From an uncultured Chloroflexota bacterium (GTDB lineage Bacteria > Chloroflexota > Chloroflexia > Chloroflexales > Roseiflexaceae): 52,188 bases of DNA. A program made the position numbers and the translations under genes. Positions 8,376-16,445 of this stretch are shown piece after piece. Location of the stretch: contig CALFIC010000039.1 in NCBI GenBank assembly GCA_937876225.1, positions 1 through 52,188 of the forward strand, read 5' to 3'. Under the pieces are notes generated by a model. That model saw only the letters and a list, made by a program, of their open reading frames with translations, was not told the DNA's origin and searched no databases. Each line of letters begins with the position of its first letter. Within the stretch, counting starts at the first letter, position 1.

Positions 8376-9356
8376 AGTGAAGAAAGCTCCTCTAGCGAAG
8401 GCCAAGAAGAGAGCGAAGGGGGTGCCGGCGCTACCGCAAGTGCGGGCGCCACGGACCAAGGGTCACAATCGAACAACGAGCAGGGTGGAGGCGAAAAAGC
8501 CTTCAAGGCCCAAGAGATGTTTAAACCAAAACGCCTCGAGGGCCAGCGTGATCGCCAAGAACGCAGCTCGCCTGGTCGCCGTAGCCGGACACGTACTACC
8601 CGCAAACAAGGTCGGTACGTTACCAGCCGCACCGCCCGTCGAGTCAATGATTTGGCGCTTGATGCCACCTTGCGGTACGCCGCCCCCATGCAGCCAGGTC
8701 GCCGTGCTGCTGCGATTGCCGAAGGCAAACCAGCCCGCCCAGTGATGTTGCTCCGGAGCGACTTACGCCAAAAGGTGCGCGTCCGCAAAACCCGCAACGC
8801 CGTCTGCTTCGTAGTCGACGCCAGTTGGTCAATGGCCGCCGACGAACGCATGCGCGCTACCAAAAACGCCGTGCTTTCGCTCTTGCGCGATGCCTACCAG
8901 CGCCGTGACCGTGTCGGACTTGTCTCGTTTCAACGTGACTATGCCACGTTGCTCTTGCCACTCACCAATAGTGTCGAGATGGCCCAAAAAATGCTCCAAA
9001 CCATGCCTACTGGTGGTCGTACACCACTGTCACGGGGCTTGATGATGGGGTATGAGGTGCTCAAACGAGCCTTGCGCCAAGATTCTGAGGTTGTGCCACT
9101 GATGGTGATTCTGACCGATGGCCAAGCAAATGTCGCGATGACTGATTTGCCACCCCAAGTCGAGAGTTATTCCATTGCAGATTTTATTGCTGCCGAAAAA
9201 ATCCGCTCTGTAGTCATTGACACCGAGCACCCGATCTTTGAGCGGGGATTATCCAAGCAGCTGGCGCTTCACCTCAAAGGGAACTACTACCGTCTCGATG
9301 ACCTCCGCGAGGGTGGCCTCGTGGATCTCGTCCGCACCGAACTGAGCCACAAGTAA
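8367..9356 (+). CDS. chlD: VWA-domain chelatase subunit (ChlD C-terminal part)
   Basis: 329 aa. The GTG start overlaps the stop of the AAA+ gene (GTGA). Residues 1-45 are an acidic, low-complexity Ser/Glu/Gly/Gln linker, 50-145 a basic region rich in Arg, and the rest a von Willebrand A domain. The MIDAS motif is DASWS (from Asp151), with the conserved TGGRTPLSRG and LTDGQANVA elements later. In magnesium and cobalt chelatases this domain binds the ATPase ring and the large subunit. ChlD normally has an AAA+ domain before the acidic linker, and here that domain is the previous gene. The protein could therefore be made both separately and as a -1 frameshift fusion. Confidence 0.88.
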   Translation: MNGSEESSSSEGQEESEGGAGATASAGATDQGSQSNNEQGGGEKAFKAQEMFKPKRLEGQRDRQERSSPGRRSRTRTTRKQGRYVTSRTARRVNDLALDATLRYAAPMQPGRRAAAIAEGKPARPVMLLRSDLRQKVRVRKTRNAVCFVVDASWSMAADERMRATKNAVLSLLRDAYQRRDRVGLVSFQRDYATLLLPLTNSVEMAQKMLQTMPTGGRTPLSRGLMMGYEVLKRALRQDSEVVPLMVILTDGQANVAMTDLPPQVESYSIADFIAAEKIRSVVIDTEHPIFERGLSKQLALHLKGNYYRLDDLREGGLVDLVRTELSHK

Positions 9357-9407
9357 AGTTCACCATTCATCATACGCAGCATGGTTTTTTCAGAAGGATG
9401 TAAGGAC

Positions 9408-10628
9408 ATGACCGAGCAGGAAAATCAGTCGACGCCCGTCGTCGCAACCGATGTGACTCCCACTAACGATGCCCCAGTGACCCAAGCCGACGCACCTGTT
9501 GCCGAAAAGCGCAACAACAAAGCTGCCTTGCGCGACTTGGCTGCTGGCCAAGTACTCACCGGTAAGGTGAAATCAATCACCCCCTACGGTGCCTTTATCG
9601 ACATCAACGTCAATCGCGACGGGTTAGTGCATATTTCTGAGTTGTCAGATACGCGCGTCGAAAAAGTCGAAGACGTCGTGCAGGTTGGCCAAGAAGTCAC
9701 CGTACGCATCCTCGAAATCGACAACAGCAAAAACCGCATCAGCTTGACGATGCGTACCCAAGAGCGCCAAGCACGCCCCGAGCGTCGCCGCCGCCAAGAA
9801 GTCAACCACGACGCCATCTCGGCGCTCAATGCCGGTGACATCGTCGAGGGTATGGTCAAAAGCATCACCCCCATCGGCGCATTCGTTGACATCGGCGTCG
9901 GCAAAGACGGTTTGGTGCACATCTCCGAACTTTCTGACACCCGTGTCGAAAAAGTCGAAGATGCCGTCCAAATCGGCCAAGGCTACACCTTCAAAATCAT
10001 CGAAATCGACGCCGAACATGGCCGCATCAGCTTGAGCCTGCGTCAAGCCAGCCGCTCACAACAACTGAGCGCCATCGAAAAAGACCAAGTCGTCACTGGC
10101 AAGGTCAGTGGGCACTCACCATTTGGAGTGTTTGTCAACATCGGTGTCGGCCGCGATGGCTTGGTACATACCAGCGAATTGCCCGACGGCGTCAAACCCG
10201 AAGTGGGCAGTGAGTTGACCGTGCGCGTGCTTGACGTTGATAACGTCAAGAACCGCATCAGCTTGACCGCCTTCCTCGAAGGTCGCCCCGAACGCGAAGA
10301 GCGCCCGACCCGCGAGGATCGCCCCGCTCGCAGTGACAGCCGCCCAGCCCGCAGTGACAGCCGCCCCGCTCGCAGTAGCGAAGGTCGTCCTCCCCGTGAA
10401 GGTGGTCGCCCACCCCGCGACAATCGTCCAGCCGAAACCTACACGTCATCGTCATTCAATGACGAAGCCTTTGTAGGCGATGCCACGATTGACGACTTGA
10501 TGTCACGCTTTGGTGGTGCCCATCGTGAAAAACGCCAGCGCGAAACGGATGCCCAATACGAAGATGGTCAGCGCAAAGGGCGCATGGGCGAAGCGATTCG
10601 CCGCACCCTCGGGACTGACGAAGAATAA
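9408..10628 (+). CDS. Protein with three S1 RNA-binding domains
   Basis: 406 aa. ATG 9408 is chosen over an in-frame ATG at 9381 because TAAGGA lies just before it. Three S1 OB-fold domains lie at about residues 46-117, 141-212 and 224-290, each with the GKVKSITPYGAF- and DGLVHISELS-type core. The N-terminus is acidic and the C-terminus (290-360) is a low-complexity Arg/Pro/Glu/Ser tail with a seven-residue repeat. It is probably an S1-like translation factor or RNA-binding regulator; three domains are fewer than the four to six of classical ribosomal protein S1. It is followed by a hairpin and then the rpmH promoter, so it seems to be its own unit. Confidence 0.85.
   Translation: MTEQENQSTPVVATDVTPTNDAPVTQADAPVAEKRNNKAALRDLAAGQVLTGKVKSITPYGAFIDINVNRDGLVHISELSDTRVEKVEDVVQVGQEVTVRILEIDNSKNRISLTMRTQERQARPERRRRQEVNHDAISALNAGDIVEGMVKSITPIGAFVDIGVGKDGLVHISELSDTRVEKVEDAVQIGQGYTFKIIEIDAEHGRISLSLRQASRSQQLSAIEKDQVVTGKVSGHSPFGVFVNIGVGRDGLVHTSELPDGVKPEVGSELTVRVLDVDNVKNRISLTAFLEGRPEREERPTREDRPARSDSRPARSDSRPARSSEGRPPREGGRPPRDNRPAETYTSSSFNDEAFVGDATIDDLMSRFGGAHREKRQRETDAQYEDGQRKGRMGEAIRRTLGTDEE
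10320..10382 (+). repeat. Three 21-bp tandem repeats inside the S1 gene
   Basis: Units at 10320-10340, 10341-10361 and 10362-10382 differ by a few bases and encode RPARSDS, RPARSDS and RPARSSE. They belong to the disordered basic tail and can expand or contract without a frame change. Confidence 0.85.
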
Positions 10629-10639
10629 CGATCGTAATC

Positions 10640-10676
10640 GCTATCGCATGATGTGTAATACATCATGCGATAGCGT
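10640..10676 (+). terminator. Perfect hairpin after the S1 gene
   Basis: A perfect 16-bp inverted repeat (10640-10655 with 10661-10676) with loop GTAAT, 12 nt after the S1 stop. It is followed by TATTATTTG rather than a pure T-run. It lies just before the rpmH promoter and isolates the two units. Confidence 0.65.
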
Positions 10677-10681
10677 ATTAT

Positions 10682-10711
10682 TTGACATGCACATACCGTC
10701 AACGGTATAAT
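10682..10711 (+). promoter_or_regulatory. Consensus sigma70 promoter of rpmH-rnpA-yidC-jag
   Basis: A perfect TTGACA (10682-10687) and a perfect TATAAT (10706-10711) are separated by 18 bp, about 85 bp before the rpmH start. It is the best promoter match seen in the window and fits a highly expressed ribosomal protein operon. Confidence 0.85.
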
Positions 10712-10796
10712 CACCAGACGTGTGTCGTGTTGTGCGTATACTCCATGACTTCCGCTAATGTCGCCAGCACCAGCTGGCTTGTGAAGAGGTTTGATC

Positions 10797-10970
10797 ATGC
10801 CCAAACGAACTTGGCAGCCCAAGCGTATCCCACGCCGGCGTAAGCATGGCTTCATGAAGCGCATGCAGACCAAAGATGGTCGCAATGTCCTCAAACGCCG
10901 TCGCTTGAGCGGTCGCTGGCGCCTCACGGTGAGCCACGAGCGCCGTGCTGAACAACGCACTAGCCGCTAA
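10797..10970 (+). CDS. rpmH: 50S ribosomal protein L34
   Basis: 57 aa beginning MPKRTWQPKRIPRRRKHGF and very rich in Arg and Lys, the classical L34 signature for a small basic protein of the large ribosomal subunit. The Chloroflexota-like IPRRR variant is visible. A GAAGAGG ribosome binding site (from 10782) precedes the ATG at 10797. It is followed after 23 bp by rnpA, the usual pairing. The protein lies downstream of a consensus promoter. dnaA, which often precedes rpmH, is absent here. Confidence 0.97.
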   Translation: MPKRTWQPKRIPRRRKHGFMKRMQTKDGRNVLKRRRLSGRWRLTVSHERRAEQRTSR

Positions 10971-10993
10971 ATGATGCACAGAGCGGGGCGATT

Positions 10994-11368
10994 GTGAAGC
11001 GCCAATTCCGCTTACGCCGTTCGGCACACTTCCAACGTGTGCGCAGTAGTGGCAATCACTATGACGGTGCAAGTCTAACGCTGAACGTCGCGCCCGCTCG
11101 CCAACGGACCACCCGGTGTGGCATTGTGGTAGCGCGACGGATCGGCGGCGCTGTCGTGCGCAATCGCATCAAACGCCGAATCCGTGAAGTATTACGGGTT
11201 CATTACCGTTTTTTGCGTACTAACTATGATGTGGTCGTGATTGCTCGTTCACGAGAATTACAAACGATGCCGTTTCCCCGGTTAGTCGAACTACTTACCC
11301 AACTGCTCCGCCGTGCTGGTGTATGGCAAATACCCGAAGCCACACCTGCGATTATCACGGAATCCTAA
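10994..11368 (+). CDS. rnpA: Ribonuclease P protein component
   Basis: 124 aa with a GTG start. This basic protein binds the RNase P RNA and helps it trim the 5' leader of pre-tRNA. The family core is visible: an N-terminal RRSAHFQRVRSSG, a central GIVVARRIGGAVVRNRIKRRIRE (the RNR box) and a C-terminal DVVVIAR strand. It sits between rpmH and yidC. yidD, often found between rnpA and yidC, is missing and only 75 bp separate the genes. Confidence 0.95.
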   Translation: MKRQFRLRRSAHFQRVRSSGNHYDGASLTLNVAPARQRTTRCGIVVARRIGGAVVRNRIKRRIREVLRVHYRFLRTNYDVVVIARSRELQTMPFPRLVELLTQLLRRAGVWQIPEATPAIITES

Positions 11369-11443
11369 CGTCTTGTAGCCACTGTTTCACACGAACTCAA
11401 AAGACGCAATCGTGACTTGATACATTTTTTAAAGGTGAACACC

Positions 11444-12340
11444 ATGGCGATTTGGACATTCCTCATCTCGAGCCTCGAGTACGTCTTGCTGACATTTTAT
11501 GCGTGGACTGGCAATCCGGGGATTGCCATTATTTTGTTTACGTTGTTAGCACGCTTGGTGTTGCTCCCCCTCACCATCCGACAACTCCAATCCAGCCGCA
11601 AAATCCAAGCATTACAACCAGCCTTGAGTGAGTTGCAACGCAAATACGGCAAAGACGCCCAACAGCTTCAAAAAGAAACGATGAAGCTTTACTCCGACAA
11701 CAAAGCCAATCCGGTGTCGGGTTGTTTGCCCGTATTTATCCAATTGCCGTTGTTTTTGGGGATTTACCAAGCAGTTTTCCATTTGACGAGCGTGGCACCA
11801 GGTGAGCACGCCATCGCACATATGATTACCGCACTCAACCATGTCAATCTCGCCACCAATCTATCGGCCACCGCCATCGACCAACCGCAATTATCGGGTG
11901 GTTTTTTGTGGTTGACTGACTTGGGGCGCACTGACCCATTGCATATTTTGCCCGTATTATCGGTGATTTTCCAACTGCTGGTGCAATTAATGTCGACACC
12001 ACGGGTACAAGATCCCCAGCAAAAAGCGATGCAACAGACGATGTTGTTCATGCCGATTTTGTTCGGGTATATTGGCTTCACCTTCCCTTCGGGTGCCGTG
12101 CTGTACTGGGTAGTCGGTAGCATTTTGTCGATGATTCAACAATACGTCTTTTCGGGATGGGGTTCGCTGGCCAATTATTTGACCTTCTTGCCTACCCGCT
12201 CGGGATTGTTCCCGCCCCCCGCCGTGGTCGGAGCTGGCACGCAAGAGGCCGCCAAGCATATCGCTGAAGTCGATGCTGCGCCCAAAGTTGACTTTTGGGA
12301 TGTGGTACGTCCACTCACTGACGACGAAAAGTCTAAGTAA
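11444..12340 (+). CDS. yidC: Membrane protein insertase YidC
   Basis: 298 aa. ATG 11444 follows AAAGGTG and is preferred over a TTG at 11417. It is the short YidC/Oxa1 type found in Gram-positive-like bacteria, without the large periplasmic domain. It places proteins into the inner membrane alone or with SecYEG. Visible are the first membrane helix (ILFTLLARLVLLPL), the charged cytoplasmic coiled-coil hairpin around residues 55-95 (KIQALQPALSELQRKYG), then helices around 98-120, 165-190, 205-222 and 226-240. The conserved arginine of the hydrophilic groove is likely Arg in TIRQLQSS. It lies between rnpA and jag. Confidence 0.95.
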   Translation: MAIWTFLISSLEYVLLTFYAWTGNPGIAIILFTLLARLVLLPLTIRQLQSSRKIQALQPALSELQRKYGKDAQQLQKETMKLYSDNKANPVSGCLPVFIQLPLFLGIYQAVFHLTSVAPGEHAIAHMITALNHVNLATNLSATAIDQPQLSGGFLWLTDLGRTDPLHILPVLSVIFQLLVQLMSTPRVQDPQQKAMQQTMLFMPILFGYIGFTFPSGAVLYWVVGSILSMIQQYVFSGWGSLANYLTFLPTRSGLFPPPAVVGAGTQEAAKHIAEVDAAPKVDFWDVVRPLTDDEKSK

Positions 12341-12382
12341 TACGGCTCGTAATCGTTTCGTCTTGCACACCGAGGTCACACT

Positions 12383-13069
12383 ATGAAAAAAACCAAGCCC
12401 TCGCTTGAAATCAGTGCTCGGACAGTCGCAGAGGCCGTTGATTTGGCCTTGGTGCAACTCGGTCGTGATCGCGACGATGTCGCCATCGAAATTTTGATTC
12501 ACGGCAACGACGAAGAAGAAGCCCTCGTGCGGGTGACCGTCGTCGAAGACGAACCAACCGAAGTCATGAGCGAAGATGACCGCATCAAACATGCTCGCAC
12601 CATCCTTGAAGAGCTCCTCGAGCATATGGATATTGCCGGGTATGTCACGGCAGTACGATCGACAGCGCCCGCCCAAGACGGCGGCGTCGAAGAATCAATC
12701 ACGCTCCATGTCGAAGGCGCCGACGAAGAAGCCATGGGACTCCTGATTGGGCGCCACGGCGACACCCTGCGGTCGTTGCAGTTCATCGTCAACTTAATTG
12801 CCGGCAAAAGCAATCGCCGCTGGCCACAAATCATCGTCGATGTCGGTAATTATCGCCAACGTCGCCAAGAAATGCTCGAAAGTATGGCGCTACGTATGGC
12901 CGAACGCGTTCGCCAATCTGGTCGCCCCCATGCCTTTGAGCCGATGTCCGGAGCAGACCGGCGCGCAATCCACCTCGCACTGCGTAGTGATGCTACGGTT
13001 TATACCGAAAGTGATGGCGAAGGCGAACGCCGCAAAATCGTCATCTTCCCCGCCAAACCCCAATCTTGA
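12383..13069 (+). CDS. jag: Jag / KhpB RNA-binding protein
   Basis: 228 aa with the three-part architecture of Jag (KhpB): an N-terminal Jag_N domain (about 5-55), a KH domain (about 90-155, GRHGDTLRSLQFIVN) and a C-terminal R3H domain (about 165-225, with MSGADRRAIHLALR). It binds RNA and in other bacteria affects cell division and elongation together with KhpA. It is the last gene of the rpmH-rnpA-yidC cluster, a conserved position. Its ribosome binding site is GAGG, 7 nt before the ATG. Confidence 0.93.
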   Translation: MKKTKPSLEISARTVAEAVDLALVQLGRDRDDVAIEILIHGNDEEEALVRVTVVEDEPTEVMSEDDRIKHARTILEELLEHMDIAGYVTAVRSTAPAQDGGVEESITLHVEGADEEAMGLLIGRHGDTLRSLQFIVNLIAGKSNRRWPQIIVDVGNYRQRRQEMLESMALRMAERVRQSGRPHAFEPMSGADRRAIHLALRSDATVYTESDGEGERRKIVIFPAKPQS

Positions 13070-13099
13070 CCGCCAGCTTTATGATTCGTACTGGCGGTC
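13068..13099 (+). terminator. Hairpin overlapping the jag stop codon
   Basis: A 9-bp perfect stem (13068-13076 with 13091-13099) with a 14-nt loop. It begins inside the jag stop codon and lacks a T-run. It separates the rpmH cluster from the PfkB gene. Confidence 0.55.
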
Positions 13100-13146
13100 A
13101 GTCGCATACAATGCCACTGGCCGCTTTGTTTTTCTAGGTAAAAATC

Positions 13147-13983
13147 ATGCAACCTAACTATTTGATGCTTGGCCATATCACCAGCGATTTGCTCCCCGAT
13201 GGGAGCACCATCCCCGGTGGTACAGCGCTTTACGCCGCTCGCACTGCCCAACGCCTCGGCATGCATCCCGCCATCGTCTCGGCCACTGCCACCTTGCCCG
13301 TTGACTGGCCGAGTAGTGTCCCCGTGGCAAGTGTGGCCGGTAGCCAGGCCCCGATTTTTGAGAATCGCTATACCCCCAATGGCCGCATCCAATTCCTGCA
13401 TGGCGATGCGCCCCCACTCACTATCGCCGATGTGCCCACAGCGTGGCGCCAAGCCCCCATCGTGCACCTCGGGCCGATTTTGGTGGAAACACCCCTCGAC
13501 ATCGTCGCCAACTTCCCCGCTGCCCTTGTCGGCATGACCCCCCAAGGGATGATGCGTCAGTGGCAACCACCCTTCCCCTGCCAGATCCAATACACGCCGT
13601 TTGATCCGGCGCCGGCACTGCTGGCCCGCATCAACATTCTCGTGATGAGCATCGAAGACGTGCATGGTGACCAGAGTGTGGCTGAGCGCTATGCCCAGCA
13701 CTGTGGCATCGTCGCCCTTACCCGCGGCGCCAACGGGGCCGACATCTACATCAATGGCATGCCACAACACATCAACGCCTACCCGGCCGTCGAACGTGAC
13801 CCTACCGGCGCCGGCGACGTCTTTGCGGCGGCCTTGATGGTGCGCTACGCCGAAACGCGCAATGCCATCGATGCGGCCCAGTTTGCTGCAGTAGTGGCAG
13901 CCGCCAGTGTCGAAGGGCTCGGCATCTCGACCATCCCCGATCGCCCTACCATCGAAGCCCGCTTGCGCGACTACCACGCCTAA
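13147..13983 (+). CDS. PfkB-family sugar kinase
   Basis: 278 aa, ribokinase fold. The C-terminal signature DPTGAGDVFAAAL holds the catalytic aspartate and anion hole, and GGTALYAARTAQRLG near residues 24-38 matches the substrate-binding PfkB motif 1. It should phosphorylate a sugar or nucleoside with ATP, but the substrate cannot be told. It is shorter than most ribokinases (about 300 aa). A short AGGT lies before the ATG at 13147. It stands between two hairpins and appears to be a single-gene unit. Confidence 0.85.
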   Translation: MQPNYLMLGHITSDLLPDGSTIPGGTALYAARTAQRLGMHPAIVSATATLPVDWPSSVPVASVAGSQAPIFENRYTPNGRIQFLHGDAPPLTIADVPTAWRQAPIVHLGPILVETPLDIVANFPAALVGMTPQGMMRQWQPPFPCQIQYTPFDPAPALLARINILVMSIEDVHGDQSVAERYAQHCGIVALTRGANGADIYINGMPQHINAYPAVERDPTGAGDVFAAALMVRYAETRNAIDAAQFAAVVAAASVEGLGISTIPDRPTIEARLRDYHA

Positions 13984-13993
13984 AATACACATA

Positions 13994-14021
13994 GGGTTGC
14001 ATGGTATCAGCCATGCAACCC
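13994..14021 (+). terminator. Perfect hairpin after the PfkB gene
   Basis: A perfect 11-bp inverted repeat (13994-14004 with 14011-14021) with loop TATCAG, 10 nt after the stop of the sugar kinase. No T-run follows. Confidence 0.55.
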
Positions 14022-14109
14022 TGCACCCAAAAATATCGTCCCACCACCCGCAAAATACGCCGTATTCGAAAACATTTTTGTTGCGCTACTCATCAGAAAG
14101 GAAAAATTC

Positions 14110-14919
14110 GTGAACCGTTTATCATTGATACTAGTCAGTATGGTACTGTTACTCACCGTAGTGGTTGTGATAAGCCTCCGCTCGCCAACCCCGACCCACG
14201 CCCTCGTCAATACACCGCCAGCCACTGCGACCGCCAAACCGGGCAGTGCCAGCAACCTCGACCAACAACCATGGCATCTCACCATCGATCCCCCTACCCG
14301 CATGGTCAAAGGGAGCATGCAGCTACTCCGCAACCCGAGTCTCGACAACGCGGCCCTGCAATTCAATCTGTTGAGCGGCGATCTCTATACCAGTCCCCAT
14401 TTTTATACTACGGTGACCAACTACAGTCCTAACGCCAGCCAATTCACCTTGTCACTGCAGTTTCGTTTTAGTGACACGAGCATGGCCAATTGTGGATCAC
14501 CATCCCCCGTGCAGGCACTCGAATTTGTGATGGGCAAACGAGTCAAACAGGTCTGGTGGGAATGGGCGGTACAATGGATGAACGTCGGACCCGGCGCCAA
14601 CGGCTGCACCGACCGACCGCGCTGGCGGATTTGGAACGGTAGCCCGAGTGAGCCCAAATGGAGCGACATCGGCCTCGAGCAAACGTTAGCGCCCAATACC
14701 TGGCACAGCTTGCAAATGACGGGGAGCATTCGCAATGGTCAGGTATTTTACGAAACGATGACCATCAACAACATTACCGTGCGTATCATGCAGGGCTTCG
14801 CGCCGGTGGCGAACCCCAATGCGCCCGATGAATTAGCGGTGGCCGTGCAACCAGATGGCAATTACCGTGACGACCCCTATAGTGTAATCGTCGATAACGT
14901 AACGTTGCAGTGGAAATAA
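14110..14919 (+). CDS. Secreted or membrane-anchored hypothetical protein
   Basis: 269 aa with a GTG start after GAAAGG. Residues 7-25 (LILVSMVLLLTVVVVISL) form a signal peptide or anchor, then a Pro/Thr/Ala linker to about residue 45. The remaining 220 residues alternate in beta-strand style and are rich in Asn, Thr and Trp, with two cysteines (in SMANCG and ANGCTD) that may form a disulfide. The pattern looks like a beta-sandwich of the kind found in extracellular glycan-binding or lyase-like proteins, but I do not recognise a family. It is followed by smpB after 54 bp. Confidence 0.75.
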   Translation: MNRLSLILVSMVLLLTVVVVISLRSPTPTHALVNTPPATATAKPGSASNLDQQPWHLTIDPPTRMVKGSMQLLRNPSLDNAALQFNLLSGDLYTSPHFYTTVTNYSPNASQFTLSLQFRFSDTSMANCGSPSPVQALEFVMGKRVKQVWWEWAVQWMNVGPGANGCTDRPRWRIWNGSPSEPKWSDIGLEQTLAPNTWHSLQMTGSIRNGQVFYETMTINNITVRIMQGFAPVANPNAPDELAVAVQPDGNYRDDPYSVIVDNVTLQWK

Positions 14920-14973
14920 TCGTACAGAGGGTGTATGATGAATTCCTCAATAAAATCATGACAGGACTGACAA

Positions 14974-15453
14974 ATGGGCGCAATTCAAAAGGCACTCGCC
15001 GGCAAAACCATTGCCGATAATCGCAACGCCTTCCACGAATACTTCATCGAACAACGCTATACCGCAGGAATCGTGCTGAGTGGAAGCGAAGTCAAATCCA
15101 TCCGGGCTGGCAAAGCCCAATTGCGCGGCAGTTATGCCCGTATCGAGGGCCGCGAAGCGTGGCTCTACGATGCGCATATCGCCCCTTACACCCAATCGGG
15201 GGTCTACTTCAACCATGACCCCGTGCGCAAACGCAAATTGTTGTTACGCCGCAAAGAAATCAGCGATATTTTTGGCAAAATCACCCGCCAAGGATATACC
15301 TTTGTGCCGTTGCGGATTTTTTTTGATAATCAATTCGTCAAAGTCGAGTTGGGTATCGCCAAAGGCAAAAAACAACACGACAAGCGCCATGCCATCGCCG
15401 AGCGCGATGTCAAACGCTCACTCGACCGCGAAATGAAAGTCCGCAACCGCTAA
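14974..15453 (+). CDS. smpB: SsrA-binding protein SmpB
   Basis: 159 aa. SmpB binds tmRNA and delivers it to ribosomes stalled on broken mRNAs (trans-translation). Recognised motifs are ADNRNAFHEYFIE, GIVLSGSEVKSIRAGKAQLRGSYARI, the LLLRRKEI segment and the basic C-terminal tail KGKKQHDKR...REMKVRNR, which enters the decoding centre. The usual neighbour ssrA (tmRNA) is not seen within the next few hundred bases. AGGA lies 8 nt before the start. A terminator hairpin follows. Confidence 0.97.
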   Translation: MGAIQKALAGKTIADNRNAFHEYFIEQRYTAGIVLSGSEVKSIRAGKAQLRGSYARIEGREAWLYDAHIAPYTQSGVYFNHDPVRKRKLLLRRKEISDIFGKITRQGYTFVPLRIFFDNQFVKVELGIAKGKKQHDKRHAIAERDVKRSLDREMKVRNR

Positions 15454-15470
15454 GGTTGCAAAAGCGCTAT

Positions 15471-15513
15471 ACACACCGGGGGTGGGCAGGTTGCCGACCT
15501 CCGGTGTGTTTTG
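15471..15513 (+). terminator. Intrinsic terminator of smpB
   Basis: A 9-bp stem (15471-15479 with 15501-15509) with an internal AGGT/ACCT stem in the 21-nt loop, followed by TTTTGTTG. It lies 18 nt after the smpB stop. Confidence 0.8.
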
Positions 15514-15568
15514 TTGTACATTGGGGTACAATTTTGGAAGCACCACTTTTTATCAGTAGAGGAACGAT

Positions 15569-16435
15569 ATGCAAATCGGCATCAGCAGTTATAGTTTTGC
15601 ACGCCTCATGAAAAACGGCATGACCTATATGCAAGCCGCCAGTAGCGCCAAAGCCATGGGGTACGACGTATTTGAAGTCGAAAGCTTGCGCCTCCCGGCC
15701 GGCACTGACCGCCTGGCTTATGCCCACCAACTCAAAACGCACTGCCGCGACATCGGCATCAGCATGGGCAATTTCACCGTCGGCGCAGATTTTCTGACCG
15801 GGAGTGGGGGTGACACCGCCCAAGAAATCACCCGCGTCAAAGGGGAAGTAGACATCGCCGTGGCCCTCGGCGCCCCAGGTATGCGCCACGACGCCACCTT
15901 TGGATTCCCTGCCTCAGCGCGACGCAAAAGCTTCGCCGATGCCCTGCCCACCCTCATCCCCGCCTGTCGCGCCGTGAGCGAGTACGCCGCCAGCCACGGC
16001 ATCAAAACTATGGTCGAAAATCATGGCTTTTTGGTGCAGGATGCCGACCGCGTCGAGCAACTAGTATGTGGAGTGGCCCACGATAACTTTGGCTTGTTGC
16101 TCGACATGGGCAATTTTTTGTGTGCCGACGAATCACCGGCGGTAGCATTTGGCAAACTCGCACCATACGCCTTCCATGTCCACGCCAAAGACTTCTATGT
16201 GCGCGACGGCGCCCTACCCAACCCAGGCAAGGGCTGGTTCCAATCACGCGCCGGGCATTATTTGGCCGGCACCGTGGTAGGGTTTGGCGTGGTGCCAGTG
16301 GTGCAGTGCTTGACGATTATCAAAAAATCAGGCTACACCGGCGCGGTATCGCTCGAATTTGAAGGGCTCGAAGAAAACTTGTGGGCGCTGGAAGTAGGCT
16401 TCACCAATCTGCAACGTGCCGTTGCCATGGCCTAG
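15569..16435 (+). CDS. Sugar phosphate isomerase/epimerase (xylose-isomerase-like TIM barrel)
   Basis: 288 aa, AP_endonuc_2 fold. Probable metal ligands are seen as the family expects: Glu in VENHGF, Asp in LLLDMGN, His in HVHAKDF and Glu in SLEFEG near the C-terminus. These enzymes interconvert keto and hydroxy sugars or inositol derivatives. TAGAGGAA precedes the ATG. The stop codon is 11 bp from the fucosidase start and overlaps its ribosome binding site, so the two are coupled and this enzyme probably processes a product of the fucoside route or a related sugar. The exact substrate is unknown. Confidence 0.85.
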   Translation: MQIGISSYSFARLMKNGMTYMQAASSAKAMGYDVFEVESLRLPAGTDRLAYAHQLKTHCRDIGISMGNFTVGADFLTGSGGDTAQEITRVKGEVDIAVALGAPGMRHDATFGFPASARRKSFADALPTLIPACRAVSEYAASHGIKTMVENHGFLVQDADRVEQLVCGVAHDNFGLLLDMGNFLCADESPAVAFGKLAPYAFHVHAKDFYVRDGALPNPGKGWFQSRAGHYLAGTVVGFGVVPVVQCLTIIKKSGYTGAVSLEFEGLEENLWALEVGFTNLQRAVAMA

Positions 16436-16445
16436 GGAGGTACCA

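Noticed and set aside
13000..13992. 330-codon minus-strand frame
   Set aside because: It is antisense to the PfkB kinase gene, which has a clear GAGD motif.
15454..15568. tmRNA (ssrA) next to smpB
   Set aside because: The spacer has only a terminator; no tRNA-like ends or tag reading frame were seen.
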